Translations under genes and position numbers: made by a program
Shown: positions 7,651 to 15,378 of the stretch, in pieces
Position numbering within the stretch: the first letter of the stretch is position 1
Layout: each line of letters opens with the position of its first letter
The notes under the pieces: generated by a model
The model's input: only the letters and a program-made list of their open reading frames with translations
Database searches by the model: none
Told to the model about the DNA's origin: nothing
Source of the DNA: an uncultured Oscillibacter sp.
GTDB lineage: Bacteria > Bacillota > Clostridia > Oscillospirales > Oscillospiraceae
Direction of reading: 5' to 3'
NCBI GenBank assembly: GCA_910585245.1
Contig: CAJUCO010000008.1
Location: 1-64,000, forward strand
DNA: 64,000 bases

Positions 7651-7679
7651 TTGACAAACGGAAGAGCGTCTGCTAGAAT
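7651..7679 (+). promoter_or_regulatory. Consensus promoter of the tRNA-Thr/tRNA-Tyr unit
   Basis: TTGACA, 17 bases, TAGAAT, with tRNA-Thr starting 20 bases after the -10 box. Confidence 0.9.
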
Positions 7680-7698
7680 AAACACTGCTGTTGGAACT

Positions 7699-7774
7699 GC
7701 TGGTGTAGCTCAGTTGGTAGAGCAGCTGATTTGTAATCAGCAGGCCGGGGGTTCGAGTCCGTCCACCAGCTCCA
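7699..7774 (+). tRNA. tRNA-Thr (TGT)
   Basis: The acceptor GCTGGTG pairs with CACCAGC. The D-arm GAGC/GCTC, anticodon stem GCTGA/TCAGC with loop TTTGTAA (anticodon TGT, reading ACA) and T-arm GGGGGTTCGAGTCCGTC are in place. CCA is encoded after discriminator T. Confidence 0.95.
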
Positions 7775-7791
7775 CAAATTTATATTGATCT

Positions 7792-7876
7792 GGGGGAATT
7801 CCAGAGCGGTCAAATGGGGCAGACTGTAAATCTGTTGTCACTGACTTCGGTGGTTCGAATCCACCTTCCCCCACCA
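7792..7876 (+). tRNA. tRNA-Tyr (GTA)
   Basis: The acceptor GGGGGAA pairs with TTCCCCC. The anticodon loop CTGTAAA gives GTA. A long variable arm follows, as expected for bacterial tRNA-Tyr. The T-arm is GGTGGTTCGAATCCACC, and ACCA is encoded. It is co-transcribed with tRNA-Thr. Confidence 0.95.
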
Positions 7877-7953
7877 GCTCAGAAATTCCCCTTACCGCTA
7901 CGCTTCCCGCCTAAAGGTCGGAAAGCTCCGCCGGGCGGGGAATTTCTTCGCTT

Positions 7954-7997
7954 TCAACCGTGAACCACTTCGTTTGGGTTCACGGTTGATTTTTTTG
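7954..7997 (+). terminator. Terminator of the tRNA unit
   Basis: TCAACCGTGAACC pairs with GGTTCACGGTTGA and is followed by seven or eight T. An outer GAAATTCCCC / GGGGAATTTC dyad (about 7882-7946) lies just before it. Confidence 0.9.
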
Positions 7998-7998
7998 C

Positions 7999-8028
7999 GG
8001 GGGACGGGGGACGGGGGACGGGGAGGGG
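7999..8028 (+). repeat. Tandem GGGGGAC repeat, potential G-quadruplex
   Basis: Three GGGGGAC units are followed by GGGGAGGGG, giving five G-tracts of four or five with 1-2 base loops immediately after a T-run terminator. The short loops are favourable for quadruplex folding. Confidence 0.7.
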
Positions 8029-8048
8029 CGGTGAGAGTAGGAGTGGAA

Positions 8049-8127
8049 TTACAAGAATCTTGGCGGTGTTTTTAAAATAGCACATATGTTCGATTATGTC
8101 AAGAGGGAATTTACAAGAAACTTGTAA
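8049..8127 (+). promoter_or_regulatory. Candidate operators of the S24 repressor and an SOS-box-like site
   Basis: A perfect dyad TTACAAG-AAA-CTTGTAA is at 8111-8127, seven bases upstream of the -35 box, and a related half-degenerate copy TTACAAG-AAT-CTTG is at 8049-8062. Between them, GCACATATGTTC (8080-8091) differs by one base from the Gram-positive LexA pattern GAACNNNNGTTC. Pairing the first two sites with the adjacent repressor is inference. Confidence 0.5.
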
Positions 8128-8133
8128 AAATAA

Positions 8134-8162
8134 TTGACAGGGCCCAAGGGACCTGCTATAGT
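8134..8162 (+). promoter_or_regulatory. Promoter of the S24 repressor gene
   Basis: TTGACA, 17 bases, TATAGT, about 50 bases before the start codon. Confidence 0.85.
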
Positions 8163-8215
8163 TAGCACAGGTTGAAAAAAATTTGGGGTGCGGAAACCGG
8201 GAGGGAGAGAGGCGT

Positions 8216-8965
8216 ATGTCCTTTGGTGAGCGGATACGGGCCCGGCGGGGAGAACTGGACATGACCCGGGCGGAGCTGGCGGCGCTGTTGGGAGTCTCCC
8301 CCTCCGCCGTGGGGAACTATGAGACCGGGATCAGCTTCCCCAAGGAGGAGATCATGCTGCGGCTGTTCGACGCCCTGGAGACGGACCCCAACACCTTGTT
8401 TCAAGACAGCTTTCAATACAACAAGCAGCCTCTGGACCCAAGGGAGCGGAGGCTGCTGGAGGGGTATCAGGGTCTCTCCGCCTTGGGGCGGGAGACGGTA
8501 AGGACCCTGGTAGAGGCCCTGTGCGCCTGCCGGGACGAGGCGGAGGCGGCCCCGGAGGCGGCGGAGCCCCGGATGATTCCCCTCTACCGCACCCCCGCCG
8601 CCGCCGGATACGCCTCCCCGGCCTTTGGGGAGGATTTTGACTACGTTCCCGTAACCGGGGACGTGCCCCCGGCGGCGGAGTTTGCCGTGCGCATTCAGGG
8701 GGACTCCATGGCTCCGTTCATTGCAGACGGGTCTGTGGTCTATGTGAACCGGGACCCTTTGAAAGCCGGGGATGTGGGCGTCTTCTGCGTGGACGGGGAC
8801 ATTTTGTGCAAACAGTATTACAGGGACCCGGCAGGCATTGTCTACCTCTTCTCCTTGAACCGGGCCCGGGCGGACGCGGATGTGGTGCTTACTTCCGCCG
8901 GAGGACGGGCGTTGGTGTGCTTTGGCCGGGTGATCATGCGGGGTTTCCCCCTGCCGGGGCGGTAA
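8216..8965 (+). CDS. XRE-family repressor with S24 (LexA/CI-like) self-cleaving peptidase domain
   Basis: The protein is 249 aa. The N-terminal HTH occupies about residues 1-65 (TRAELAALLGVSPSAVGNYE). The C-terminal S24 domain has the catalytic Ser164 in QGDSMAPFI and Lys199 in DGDILCKQY, with a candidate Ala130-Gly131 cleavage site (TPAAAGYAS). Such proteins repress their targets until RecA filaments trigger self-cleavage. No phage genes surround it, so it may be a stand-alone stress regulator or a phage relic. GGGAGAGAGG precedes ATG 8216. It probably controls itself through the dyads at 8049-8127. Confidence 0.9.
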   Translation: MSFGERIRARRGELDMTRAELAALLGVSPSAVGNYETGISFPKEEIMLRLFDALETDPNTLFQDSFQYNKQPLDPRERRLLEGYQGLSALGRETVRTLVEALCACRDEAEAAPEAAEPRMIPLYRTPAAAGYASPAFGEDFDYVPVTGDVPPAAEFAVRIQGDSMAPFIADGSVVYVNRDPLKAGDVGVFCVDGDILCKQYYRDPAGIVYLFSLNRARADADVVLTSAGGRALVCFGRVIMRGFPLPGR

Positions 8966-9000
8966 GGGGAGGAGAATCCGGGGAGAATCGCGGGATTTTA

Positions 9001-9029
9001 TTGACATTCCCGGTTCAGGCGGATAAAAT
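9001..9029 (+). promoter_or_regulatory. proS promoter
   Basis: TTGACA, 17 bases, TAAAAT. Transcription would start near 9036, downstream of the first possible ATG (9033). This favours the ATG at 9081 as the proS start. I see no T-box leader. Confidence 0.85.
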
Positions 9030-9080
9030 AAAATGGTTATTTATTTGGATACCTTATTTAGGGAAAGGAACGAAAACGCT

Positions 9081-10520
9081 ATGGCTACGGATAAAAGACA
9101 AGTGGACGCCATCACCGCCCGGGACGTGGACTTTGCCCAGTGGTATACCGACGTCTGCAAAAAGGCGGAGCTCATCGACTACACCTCCGTCAAGGGGATG
9201 TTCATTTACCGGCCCTATGGCTACGCCATCTGGGAGAACATCCAAAACGAGCTGGACCGCCGCTTTAAGGAGACGGGCCACGAAAACGTCTATCTCCCGG
9301 TGCTGATCCCCGAGTCCCTTCTCCAAAAGGAGAAGGACCACGTGGAGGGCTTTGCCCCGGAGTGCGCCTGGATTACCCTGGGGGGCAGCGAGAAGCTGGA
9401 GGATAAGCTCTGTGTCCGCCCCACCTCCGAGACCCTCTTTTGCGAGCATTACGCCAATATCATCCACTCCTGGCGGGACCTGCCGAAACTCTACAACCAG
9501 TGGTGCAGCGTTCTTCGCTGGGAGAAGACCTCCCGCCCCTTCCTCCGCCACCGGGAGTTCCTCTGGCAGGAGGGCCACACCATGCACGCCACCGCCGAGG
9601 ACGCCATGGAAGAAACCATGCGGATGCTGAACGTCTACGCGGACTTCATGGAAAATTTCCTGGCCATGCCCGTCCTCCGGGGCCGGAAGACCGACAAGGA
9701 AAAATTCAAGGGGGCCGAGGAGACCTACACCGTGGAGTGCATGATGCACGACCACAAAGCCCTTCAGGCGGGCACCAGTCACTACTTTGGGGACGGGTTC
9801 GCCAGAGCCTTCGACATTACCTACACCGGAAAGGACAACCAGCTCCACCACCCCCATCAGACCAGCTGGGGCGTCTCCACCCGGATGATCGGCGGTATCA
9901 TCATGACCCACGGAGACGACAACGGGTTGGTGCTGCCCCCCCGGGTGGCTCCCATTCAGGCGGTGGTCATCCCCGTGGCGGCCCACAAACCCGGCGTGCT
10001 GGACGCCGCCGCCGCCCTTCGGGACCGGCTGAAGGAGGTGGGCGTCCGCTCCAGGATGGACGATTCCGACAACTCCCCCGGCTGGAAGTTTGCGGAGTAC
10101 GAGATGAAGGGCGTGCCGCTCCGGGTGGAGATCGGCCCCAAGGACATGGAGAAGGACCAGTGCGTGGTGGCCCGCCGGGACACCGGGGAAAAGGTGACGG
10201 TTCCCCTGGCGGACCTGGAGGAAACCGTGCGGACCCTTCTGGACGCGGTGCATGAAAATATGTATGCCATGGCCCTTCGGAACCGGGAGGACAACACCTT
10301 TGACATCGCCACCCCCGAGGAGGCCAAGGCCATCGCCGAGGGGAAGGGAGGTTTCCTCCGCTCCAAGTGGTGCGGCTCTTTGGAGTGCGAGCTGGCAATG
10401 AAGGAGCGGGCGGGCGTCAGTTCCCGCTGTATGCCCCTGGAGCAAAGCGGCGTGGAGGGCGTTTGCCCTGTGTGCGGCAAGCCCTGCAAGACCGATATCT
10501 ATTGGGGCGTGGCCTATTAA
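9081..10520 (+). CDS. proS: Prolyl-tRNA synthetase, archaeal/eukaryotic type (type 3)
   Basis: It charges tRNA-Pro with proline in the cytoplasm. The 479-aa product lacks the editing (INS) domain of the long bacterial form. Class II motifs are visible: motif 1 near KGMFIYRPYGYAIWENIQ, motif 2 in SVLRWEKTSRPFLRHREFLWQEGHT, and motif 3 around TSWGVSTRMIGG. An anticodon-binding domain follows, and then a C-terminal Cys cluster (CGSLEC, CPVCGKPC) with the terminal Tyr typical of this type. RBS AAAGGA is 12 bases before ATG. It is preceded by its own promoter. Confidence 0.96.
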   Translation: MATDKRQVDAITARDVDFAQWYTDVCKKAELIDYTSVKGMFIYRPYGYAIWENIQNELDRRFKETGHENVYLPVLIPESLLQKEKDHVEGFAPECAWITLGGSEKLEDKLCVRPTSETLFCEHYANIIHSWRDLPKLYNQWCSVLRWEKTSRPFLRHREFLWQEGHTMHATAEDAMEETMRMLNVYADFMENFLAMPVLRGRKTDKEKFKGAEETYTVECMMHDHKALQAGTSHYFGDGFARAFDITYTGKDNQLHHPHQTSWGVSTRMIGGIIMTHGDDNGLVLPPRVAPIQAVVIPVAAHKPGVLDAAAALRDRLKEVGVRSRMDDSDNSPGWKFAEYEMKGVPLRVEIGPKDMEKDQCVVARRDTGEKVTVPLADLEETVRTLLDAVHENMYAMALRNREDNTFDIATPEEAKAIAEGKGGFLRSKWCGSLECELAMKERAGVSSRCMPLEQSGVEGVCPVCGKPCKTDIYWGVAY

Positions 10521-10582
10521 CCGGGACATATGCCGTGAAAACGGGACGGCGCGGAGACCGCCCTCTACAGGATACGCGTTGT

Positions 10583-10612
10583 AGGGGCCGGCCTCTGTGC
10601 CGGCCCGTTTTC
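10583..10612 (+). terminator. Hairpin after proS
   Basis: GGGCCGGC / GCCGGCCC with a CTCTGT loop followed by GTTTTC. The GTAGGGGC lead-in resembles intergenic repeats common in related genomes, but only one copy occurs here. Confidence 0.65.
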
Positions 10613-10646
10613 TCCTCAAAGCGCCAAAATGGAAAGGAGGCCCGCC

Positions 10647-11387
10647 GTGGAACGCCGCTACCAGTCCCTGGACACCGTCCGGGGCTTTGCCCTTGTCAGC
10701 ATGATCCTCTACCACGCCGCCTGGGATCTGGTTTATATGTTCGGCGTGGACTGGCCCTGGTACCGCAGCTTCGCCGCCCATGTCTGGCAGCAGAGCATCT
10801 GCTGGACCTTTATCCTCCTCTCCGGCTATTGCTTCGCTTTGGGACGCCATCAGTTCCGGCGGGGACTGACGGTGTTTTCTGGCGGGGCCCTCATCACCGC
10901 CGTCACCTGGGTCTTTATGCCTGAAAACCTGGTGCTGTTCGGCGTGCTGACCCTGCTGGGGTCTTCCATGCTGCTGGCAAATGGGTTCCAGCCTCTTTTC
11001 CAAAGGGTCCCGCCCCGGGTGGGGCTGGCTGGGAGTTTCCTCCTGTTTCTGGTGCTCCGGGATGTGAACGCCGGGTACCTTGGCTTTGAAGGGACCCGGA
11101 TTTTCCGCTTTTGGGACGGCGCCCGGAACCTGGGCACCGCGTTTGTGGGCTTTCCCCCGGCGGACTTCTTCTCCACGGACTACTTCTCCTTCCTCCCCTG
11201 GTTTTTCCTGTTTTTGACGGGGTACTTCCTCTTCCGGCTCCGCCCGGAGGAGGCTGAGGGGACCCGGCGGGTCCCCCTGGTGACGGCTATGGGCCGTCAT
11301 TCCCTCCTGATTTATATGCTCCACCAACCGGCGGTCTACGCTCTGGAGTGGGTGGGCCACTTTCTTTTGACGGGAGCGACGGTATGA
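10647..11387 (+). CDS. HGSNAT/DUF1624-type membrane acyltransferase
   Basis: The 246-aa integral membrane protein begins RRYQSLDTVRGFALVSMILYHAAWD, the conserved first helix of the heparan-alpha-glucosaminide N-acetyltransferase catalytic family. Six or seven hydrophobic helices follow, ending MGRHSLLIYMLHQPAVYAL. Family members move acyl groups across the membrane; the substrate here is unknown. GTG 10647 is chosen because AAAGGAGG lies seven bases upstream, whereas ATG 10629 has none. The stop overlaps the next ATG (ATGA), coupling it to the GTPase-nuclease gene. Confidence 0.85.
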   Translation: MERRYQSLDTVRGFALVSMILYHAAWDLVYMFGVDWPWYRSFAAHVWQQSICWTFILLSGYCFALGRHQFRRGLTVFSGGALITAVTWVFMPENLVLFGVLTLLGSSMLLANGFQPLFQRVPPRVGLAGSFLLFLVLRDVNAGYLGFEGTRIFRFWDGARNLGTAFVGFPPADFFSTDYFSFLPWFFLFLTGYFLFRLRPEEAEGTRRVPLVTAMGRHSLLIYMLHQPAVYALEWVGHFLLTGATV

Positions 11388-14038
11388 ACAGACTGGTCAT
11401 GGGCGTTCTGGCCCACGTGGACGCCGGGAAAACCACCCTCTCCGAGGCGCTGCTCTACCAGAGCGGGGCCATCCGCCGCCTGGGCCGGGTGGACCACCGG
11501 GACGCCTTTTTGGATACCGACGGTATGGAGCGGGAACGGGGCATCACCATCTTCTCCAAGCAGGCGGAGTTCTCCCTGGGGGACCTGGAGGTCACACTGT
11601 TGGACACCCCGGGGCACGTGGACTTCTCCGCCGAGGCGGAGCGGGTGCTGCAAGTCTTGGACTGTGCGGTTTTGGTGATCAGCGGTTCCGACGGGGTCCA
11701 GGCCCACACCCGAACTCTCTGGCGGCTTTTGGAGCGGTACGCCGTGCCCACGTTCTTGTTTGTCAACAAAATGGACCTGGCGGGCACGGACCGGGAGGCC
11801 CTTTTGGCGGAGCTGAAAAACCGCCTGGAGGCCGGCTGCGTCGACTTCGCCCTGCCGCCGGACGCCCTGGCGGAGGAGGCCGCCATATGCGACGAGGCTT
11901 TGCTGGAGCGGTATCTTGAGACCGGGGAGGTGGCGGAGGAGGACCTGACGGACCTCATCCGGCGGCGGAAGCTGTTCCCCTGTCTCTTTGGCTCCGCCCT
12001 GAAGCTGGAGGGGGTGGAGGCCCTGCTGGAGGCCCTGGAGCGCCACGGGCCTTTGCGGACCTATCCGGCGGCTTTCGGGGCCCGGGTGTTCAAGGTCTCC
12101 CGGGACGCCCGGGGGGCCCGTCTCACCTGGATGAAAGTCACCGGCGGGGTGCTCCGGGCCAAGGACCTTCTGACCAACCGGGGGCCCGACACCCCGGAGG
12201 AAGAGGTCTGGGAGGAAAAGGCGGACCAGCTCCGCCTTTACTCCGGGGAGAAGTTCCAGCCCCTGGACAGCGCCCCCGCCGGGACGGTGGTGGCGGTTAC
12301 GGGCCTCAGCCGGACCGTCCCCGGCCAGGGGCTGGGTGTTGAAACCGCCTGGACCGTCCCGGCCCTGGAGCCGGTGCTGGCCTATCAGGTGGAGACGGAG
12401 GCGGACCCCTCCGCCACCTTGAAAGCCCTGCGCGCTCTGGAGGAAGAGGACCCCCAGCTTCGGGTCTCCTGGGCGGGAAGGACCATCCAGGTCCAGCTCA
12501 TGGGCCAGGTCCAGATGGAAATTCTCCAGCGAAGGCTGAAAGAGCGCTTTGACATCGAGGTCTGCTTCGGCGCGGGAAGGGTGGTGTACCGGGAGACCAT
12601 TGCGGCTCCGGTGGAGGGCGTGGGTCACTTCGAGCCCCTGCGCCACTACGCGGAGGTGCACCTGCTCCTGGAGCCGCTGCCCCGGGGGACAGGCCTCCGC
12701 TTTGCCACCGTCTGTCCGGAGGACCGGCTGGACGGCCACTGGCAGCGGCTGATTTTGACACACCTCTGGGAAAAGCCCCACCTGGGGGTGCTCACCGGCT
12801 CCCCCGTTACGGACATGAAAATCACGCTCACAGCAGGCCGGGCCCACGAAAAGCACACCGAGGGAGGCGACTTCCGCCAGGCCACCTACCGGGCGGTGCG
12901 CCAGGGGCTTATGAGCGCCCAAAGCATCCTGCTGGAGCCCTGGTACGCCTTCCGCCTGGAGCTGCCCGGCGGACAATTGGGGCGGGCTTTGAACGACATC
13001 CAGCAGATGGGTGGCGGGGCGGACCCTCCGGAAACCCTGGGGGAGGAGGTTGTCCTTACCGGGGAGGCGCCGGTGGCCGCTATGGGGGACTACGCCAAGG
13101 AGCTGGCCGCCTACACCCGGGGTCAGGGCCGCCTGAGCCTCCGCCCCGCCGGATACCGGCCCTGCGCGGACCTGGAGACGGTTATTGCGGCCATGGGCTA
13201 CGACCCGGAGCGGGACGTGGAGAACACGCCGGACTCCGTCTTTTGCGCCCACGGAGCGGGGCACACGGTGAAATGGAGCGACGTCCCCGCCCGGGCCCAT
13301 GTGGAAAGCGGCCTCCGCCTGGACGGCCCGCCGCCGGAGAAGGAGGAGGTCCCCCCGGCAAGCCGCTCTGCCGCCTACGCCGGAACCATCGAGCAGGACA
13401 AGGAGCTCCAGGCTATCTTTGAGCGGACCTACGGCAAGGGGAAGCGCCGGGACTTCCTGCCGCCCAAGGCCCCCCGGCGGCCCCCGGCCGGGGAGGGCGG
13501 AGAGGCCCGCCCCATCTCCGCCCCGCCCTCCGGGCCGGAGTATTTGCTGGTGGACGGGTACAACATCATCTTCGCCTGGGAGGAGTTGAAGGCCATAGCC
13601 CAGGAGAGCCTGGACGCCGCCCGGAAGGCCCTGTGCGACCTTCTTTGCAACTACCAGGGCTGCCGGGGCTGCGAGGTCATCGCCGTTTTCGACGCCTACA
13701 AGGTCAAGGGGGGCCAGGGCTCTGTGGAGAAATACCACAACATTCACGTGGTCTACACCAAGGAGGCGGAGACGGCGGACGCCTACATTGAGCGGACCAC
13801 CTACGAGCTGGGAAAGCGCCACCGGGTGCGGGTGGCCACCTCCGACGGGCCGGAGCAGCTCATCATCCTGGGCCACGGGGCTCTGCGCCTCTCCGCCACC
13901 GCCTTTCGGGAGGAGGTGGAGCAGGTCCAAGGGCAGATCGCCCAGGTGCTGGCCCAAAACAACCGCCGGGGCAAGGGCCCGGGGGCCCTGCGCTCCGCCA
14001 TGGAACGAGCTGTGAAAAAGGAGGAACCGCCATGTTGA
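11384..14038 (+). CDS. TetM-like ribosomal GTPase fused to a YacP/Rae1-type NYN nuclease domain
   Basis: The product is 884 aa. Residues 1 to about 640 form an EF-G/TetM-type translation GTPase: G1 AHVDAGKTT (10-18), ERGITI (51-56), DTPGHVDF (74-81), NKMD (128-131), then beta-barrel and EF-G-like domains. A Pro/Arg-rich linker follows. Residues about 718-884 form a NYN domain: VDGYN with Asp724, VIAVFDAYKVKGG, ETADAYIERTTYELG and VRVATSDGPEQ, which carry the expected acidic residues. In Bacillus, YacP (Rae1) is a ribosome-dependent endoribonuclease. The fusion would bring the nuclease to the ribosomal A site. It may or may not protect against tetracycline. It is translated from an ATGA overlap with the acyltransferase gene. 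Confidence 0.9.
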   Translation: MNRLVMGVLAHVDAGKTTLSEALLYQSGAIRRLGRVDHRDAFLDTDGMERERGITIFSKQAEFSLGDLEVTLLDTPGHVDFSAEAERVLQVLDCAVLVISGSDGVQAHTRTLWRLLERYAVPTFLFVNKMDLAGTDREALLAELKNRLEAGCVDFALPPDALAEEAAICDEALLERYLETGEVAEEDLTDLIRRRKLFPCLFGSALKLEGVEALLEALERHGPLRTYPAAFGARVFKVSRDARGARLTWMKVTGGVLRAKDLLTNRGPDTPEEEVWEEKADQLRLYSGEKFQPLDSAPAGTVVAVTGLSRTVPGQGLGVETAWTVPALEPVLAYQVETEADPSATLKALRALEEEDPQLRVSWAGRTIQVQLMGQVQMEILQRRLKERFDIEVCFGAGRVVYRETIAAPVEGVGHFEPLRHYAEVHLLLEPLPRGTGLRFATVCPEDRLDGHWQRLILTHLWEKPHLGVLTGSPVTDMKITLTAGRAHEKHTEGGDFRQATYRAVRQGLMSAQSILLEPWYAFRLELPGGQLGRALNDIQQMGGGADPPETLGEEVVLTGEAPVAAMGDYAKELAAYTRGQGRLSLRPAGYRPCADLETVIAAMGYDPERDVENTPDSVFCAHGAGHTVKWSDVPARAHVESGLRLDGPPPEKEEVPPASRSAAYAGTIEQDKELQAIFERTYGKGKRRDFLPPKAPRRPPAGEGGEARPISAPPSGPEYLLVDGYNIIFAWEELKAIAQESLDAARKALCDLLCNYQGCRGCEVIAVFDAYKVKGGQGSVEKYHNIHVVYTKEAETADAYIERTTYELGKRHRVRVATSDGPEQLIILGHGALRLSATAFREEVEQVQGQIAQVLAQNNRRGKGPGALRSAMERAVKKEEPPC

Positions 14039-14499
14039 CTACCTTCGCCACCCTGGCCGTGTGCTCCGGCTGCGCCACCGTCCGCCGCTATCTGGACCGC
14101 TCCAGCCGCCGGGAGACGGACCACTTTGGCGGCCGGGTCCGGCTGAGGGTCCTTCGAAACCGGGGAGCGGCCTTTGGCCTGCCCATACCGGCCCTGCCGC
14201 TGGCCTCCGGGGCGGCGCTGGAGCTACTGTGGTGGCGGCGGAAACGCTGCCCCTTGGGAACGGGGCTGATTCTGGGCGGAGGGCTCAGCAATCTTTTGGA
14301 GCGCCTTCAAGAGGGGGAGGTCTATGATTACCTCCAGTTTCCAAAAGCCCCCAGGCCCCTGAACCGATACGTCTTCAATTTGGCAGACCTTTGCATTGCT
14401 ACCGGCGGCGCTCTCTGCCTCTTCCGGGGAAAGCGGTCTCCGGGCCTCGGGAATGTTTCCTCTCGCGGCTCCTCGTGGGGACGGGGAGTGCTCCGGTAA
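14032..14499 (+). CDS. Signal peptidase II (LspA)-like membrane protein
   Basis: LspA removes signal peptides from prolipoproteins. This 155-aa protein has four probable membrane segments and the LspA landmarks NRGAAFGL, GGGLSNLLERLQEGEVYDYL and FNLADLCIATGG. Asp is kept in VYDY and in NLAD, but the usual GNxxDR reads SNLLER (Gly to Ser, Asp to Glu), and the tail is long and Gly/Ser/Arg-rich. It may be a divergent paralogue; whether it is active is uncertain. AAGGAGG precedes ATG, which lies seven bases inside the upstream gene. Confidence 0.75.
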   Translation: MLTTFATLAVCSGCATVRRYLDRSSRRETDHFGGRVRLRVLRNRGAAFGLPIPALPLASGAALELLWWRRKRCPLGTGLILGGGLSNLLERLQEGEVYDYLQFPKAPRPLNRYVFNLADLCIATGGALCLFRGKRSPGLGNVSSRGSSWGRGVLR

Positions 14500-14540
14500 A
14501 ATTGTCCGGCCGTCAAAAAACGGGGAAACCAAATCTGACG

Positions 14541-14640
14541 GAAAGAACGCTGCGAGAGAAATCCGGAAAGGACTCCTCTCGTAGCGTTTTCCATTCGGGC
14601 TTTTTGGGGGCGGCTTTTTTCACAGGCTGCCGACGTGAAA
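14541..14640 (+). repeat. Modular hairpin repeat, copy 1
   Basis: AACGCTGCGAGAG (14546-14558) and CTCTCGTAGCGTT (14576-14588) form a 13-bp stem with one mismatch. TTTTCCATTCGG and a GGCGGCTTTTTTCACAGGCTG segment follow. The order and sequence match the repeat at 48291-48472 in the same orientation. It fills the gap between the LspA-like gene and the convergent 14741 gene and may also terminate transcription. Confidence 0.6.
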
Positions 14641-14740
14641 CGGCGGAATCTTGGAAAGAGCCTCTGGGATTCTTTCTCACTGCGGTGAGAATCTACGGAG
14701 ACTATCCATAGGAGTGGCAGAGGTGCGCATCCCCGCCTTG

Positions 14741-15088
14741 TCAAAAGATCCGTTCGCCCAGGTATTTGTCGTGGGGGACGATCAGGCACGCCTCTATGGA
14801 TTTCCAGTAACTTCCGTAAAGGTTTTTCTGTGCCGCTCCATAGTGCTCTTTTGTGTCAAATTCCCAGAAGAGCACATATTTGACGCTTTTCACCACCCGC
14901 GTGATGGCGCGGGGAGGAAGCTCCTCTCGAATCTGCTCCAGATCAATGCGGTGTCCTCTTTTGAACAGGCGAAGGGATAAAAGGCCTGTCTGACTTTCCA
15001 AAAAGTCCCTGGCCTCCAGCATGAGCGCTTCAAATTCCTCTGCCTTTTGGGGCTTGACCTGGTAAATACAAACCTCGTTAAAGGGCAT
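14741..15088 (-). CDS. Dimeric alpha/beta-barrel (ABM-like) protein, 115 aa
   Basis: The layout, with a first strand NEVCIYQVKP, helix KAEEFEALMLEARDFLE, strand GLLSLRLFKRG, helix and strand KYVLFWEFDTKEHY, resembles antibiotic-biosynthesis-monooxygenase-like barrel proteins. No catalytic residues can be assigned. GGGAGGAGG precedes ATG 15088; the longer frame lacks an RBS. The gene stands alone, convergent with the LspA-like gene. Confidence 0.65.
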   Translation of the reverse strand: MPFNEVCIYQVKPQKAEEFEALMLEARDFLESQTGLLSLRLFKRGHRIDLEQIREELPPRAITRVVKSVKYVLFWEFDTKEHYGAAQKNLYGSYWKSIEACLIVPHDKYLGERIF

Positions 15089-15273
15089 GACGGTTCCTCC
15101 TCCCTCTCCTTGTGCCGGGACAGGCTCACCGCGTTTTCCGCGGAGGTTCCGCCCAAGTCCTCGGGGTTGCCCCGATTTTACCACGGCTTAGGTTCAGGCG
15201 CAAGGTCCACTTCGAGAGGTCGCCCTCCGCCACAGGACGGCGCAAAAGGGGAACGGATAGGGGAGAGGACCTC

Positions 15274-15302
15274 TTGACTTTCCGTCCTTTTTATGCTAGA
15301 CT
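15274..15302 (+). promoter_or_regulatory. Promoter of the SCIFF operon
   Basis: TTGACT, 17 bases, TAGACT, about 75 bases before the precursor start. Confidence 0.75.
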
Positions 15303-15378
15303 TTCCAAAACGAACACCCGTTTTTCCCAAGGAAGCCCAAACCGGGTTTCAAATCTGAATCAGAGGGGAGAAGACCGT

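Noticed and set aside
7699..8000. tRNA-associated integration site
   Set aside because: No second copy of a tRNA 3' end and no integrase is present in the window.
8216..8965. Prophage marker (CI repressor)
   Set aside because: No integrase, structural or replication genes occur nearby; the neighbours are tRNA genes and proS.
9054..11360. 768-codon open frame antisense to proS and the acyltransferase gene
   Set aside because: High GC at third positions keeps antisense frames open. The translation is Gly/His/Arg/Pro-rich with no domain, has no RBS and runs across gene boundaries.
11384..13300. Acquired tetracycline-resistance gene of the tetM type
   Set aside because: The protein is a fusion with a nuclease and sits in a chromosomal operon with host-like base composition and no mobile element, so a resistance call is not supported by sequence alone.
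11336..13957. 873-codon frame antisense to the GTPase-nuclease gene
   Set aside because: Same GC artefact; the sense strand encodes clear GTPase and NYN motifs.
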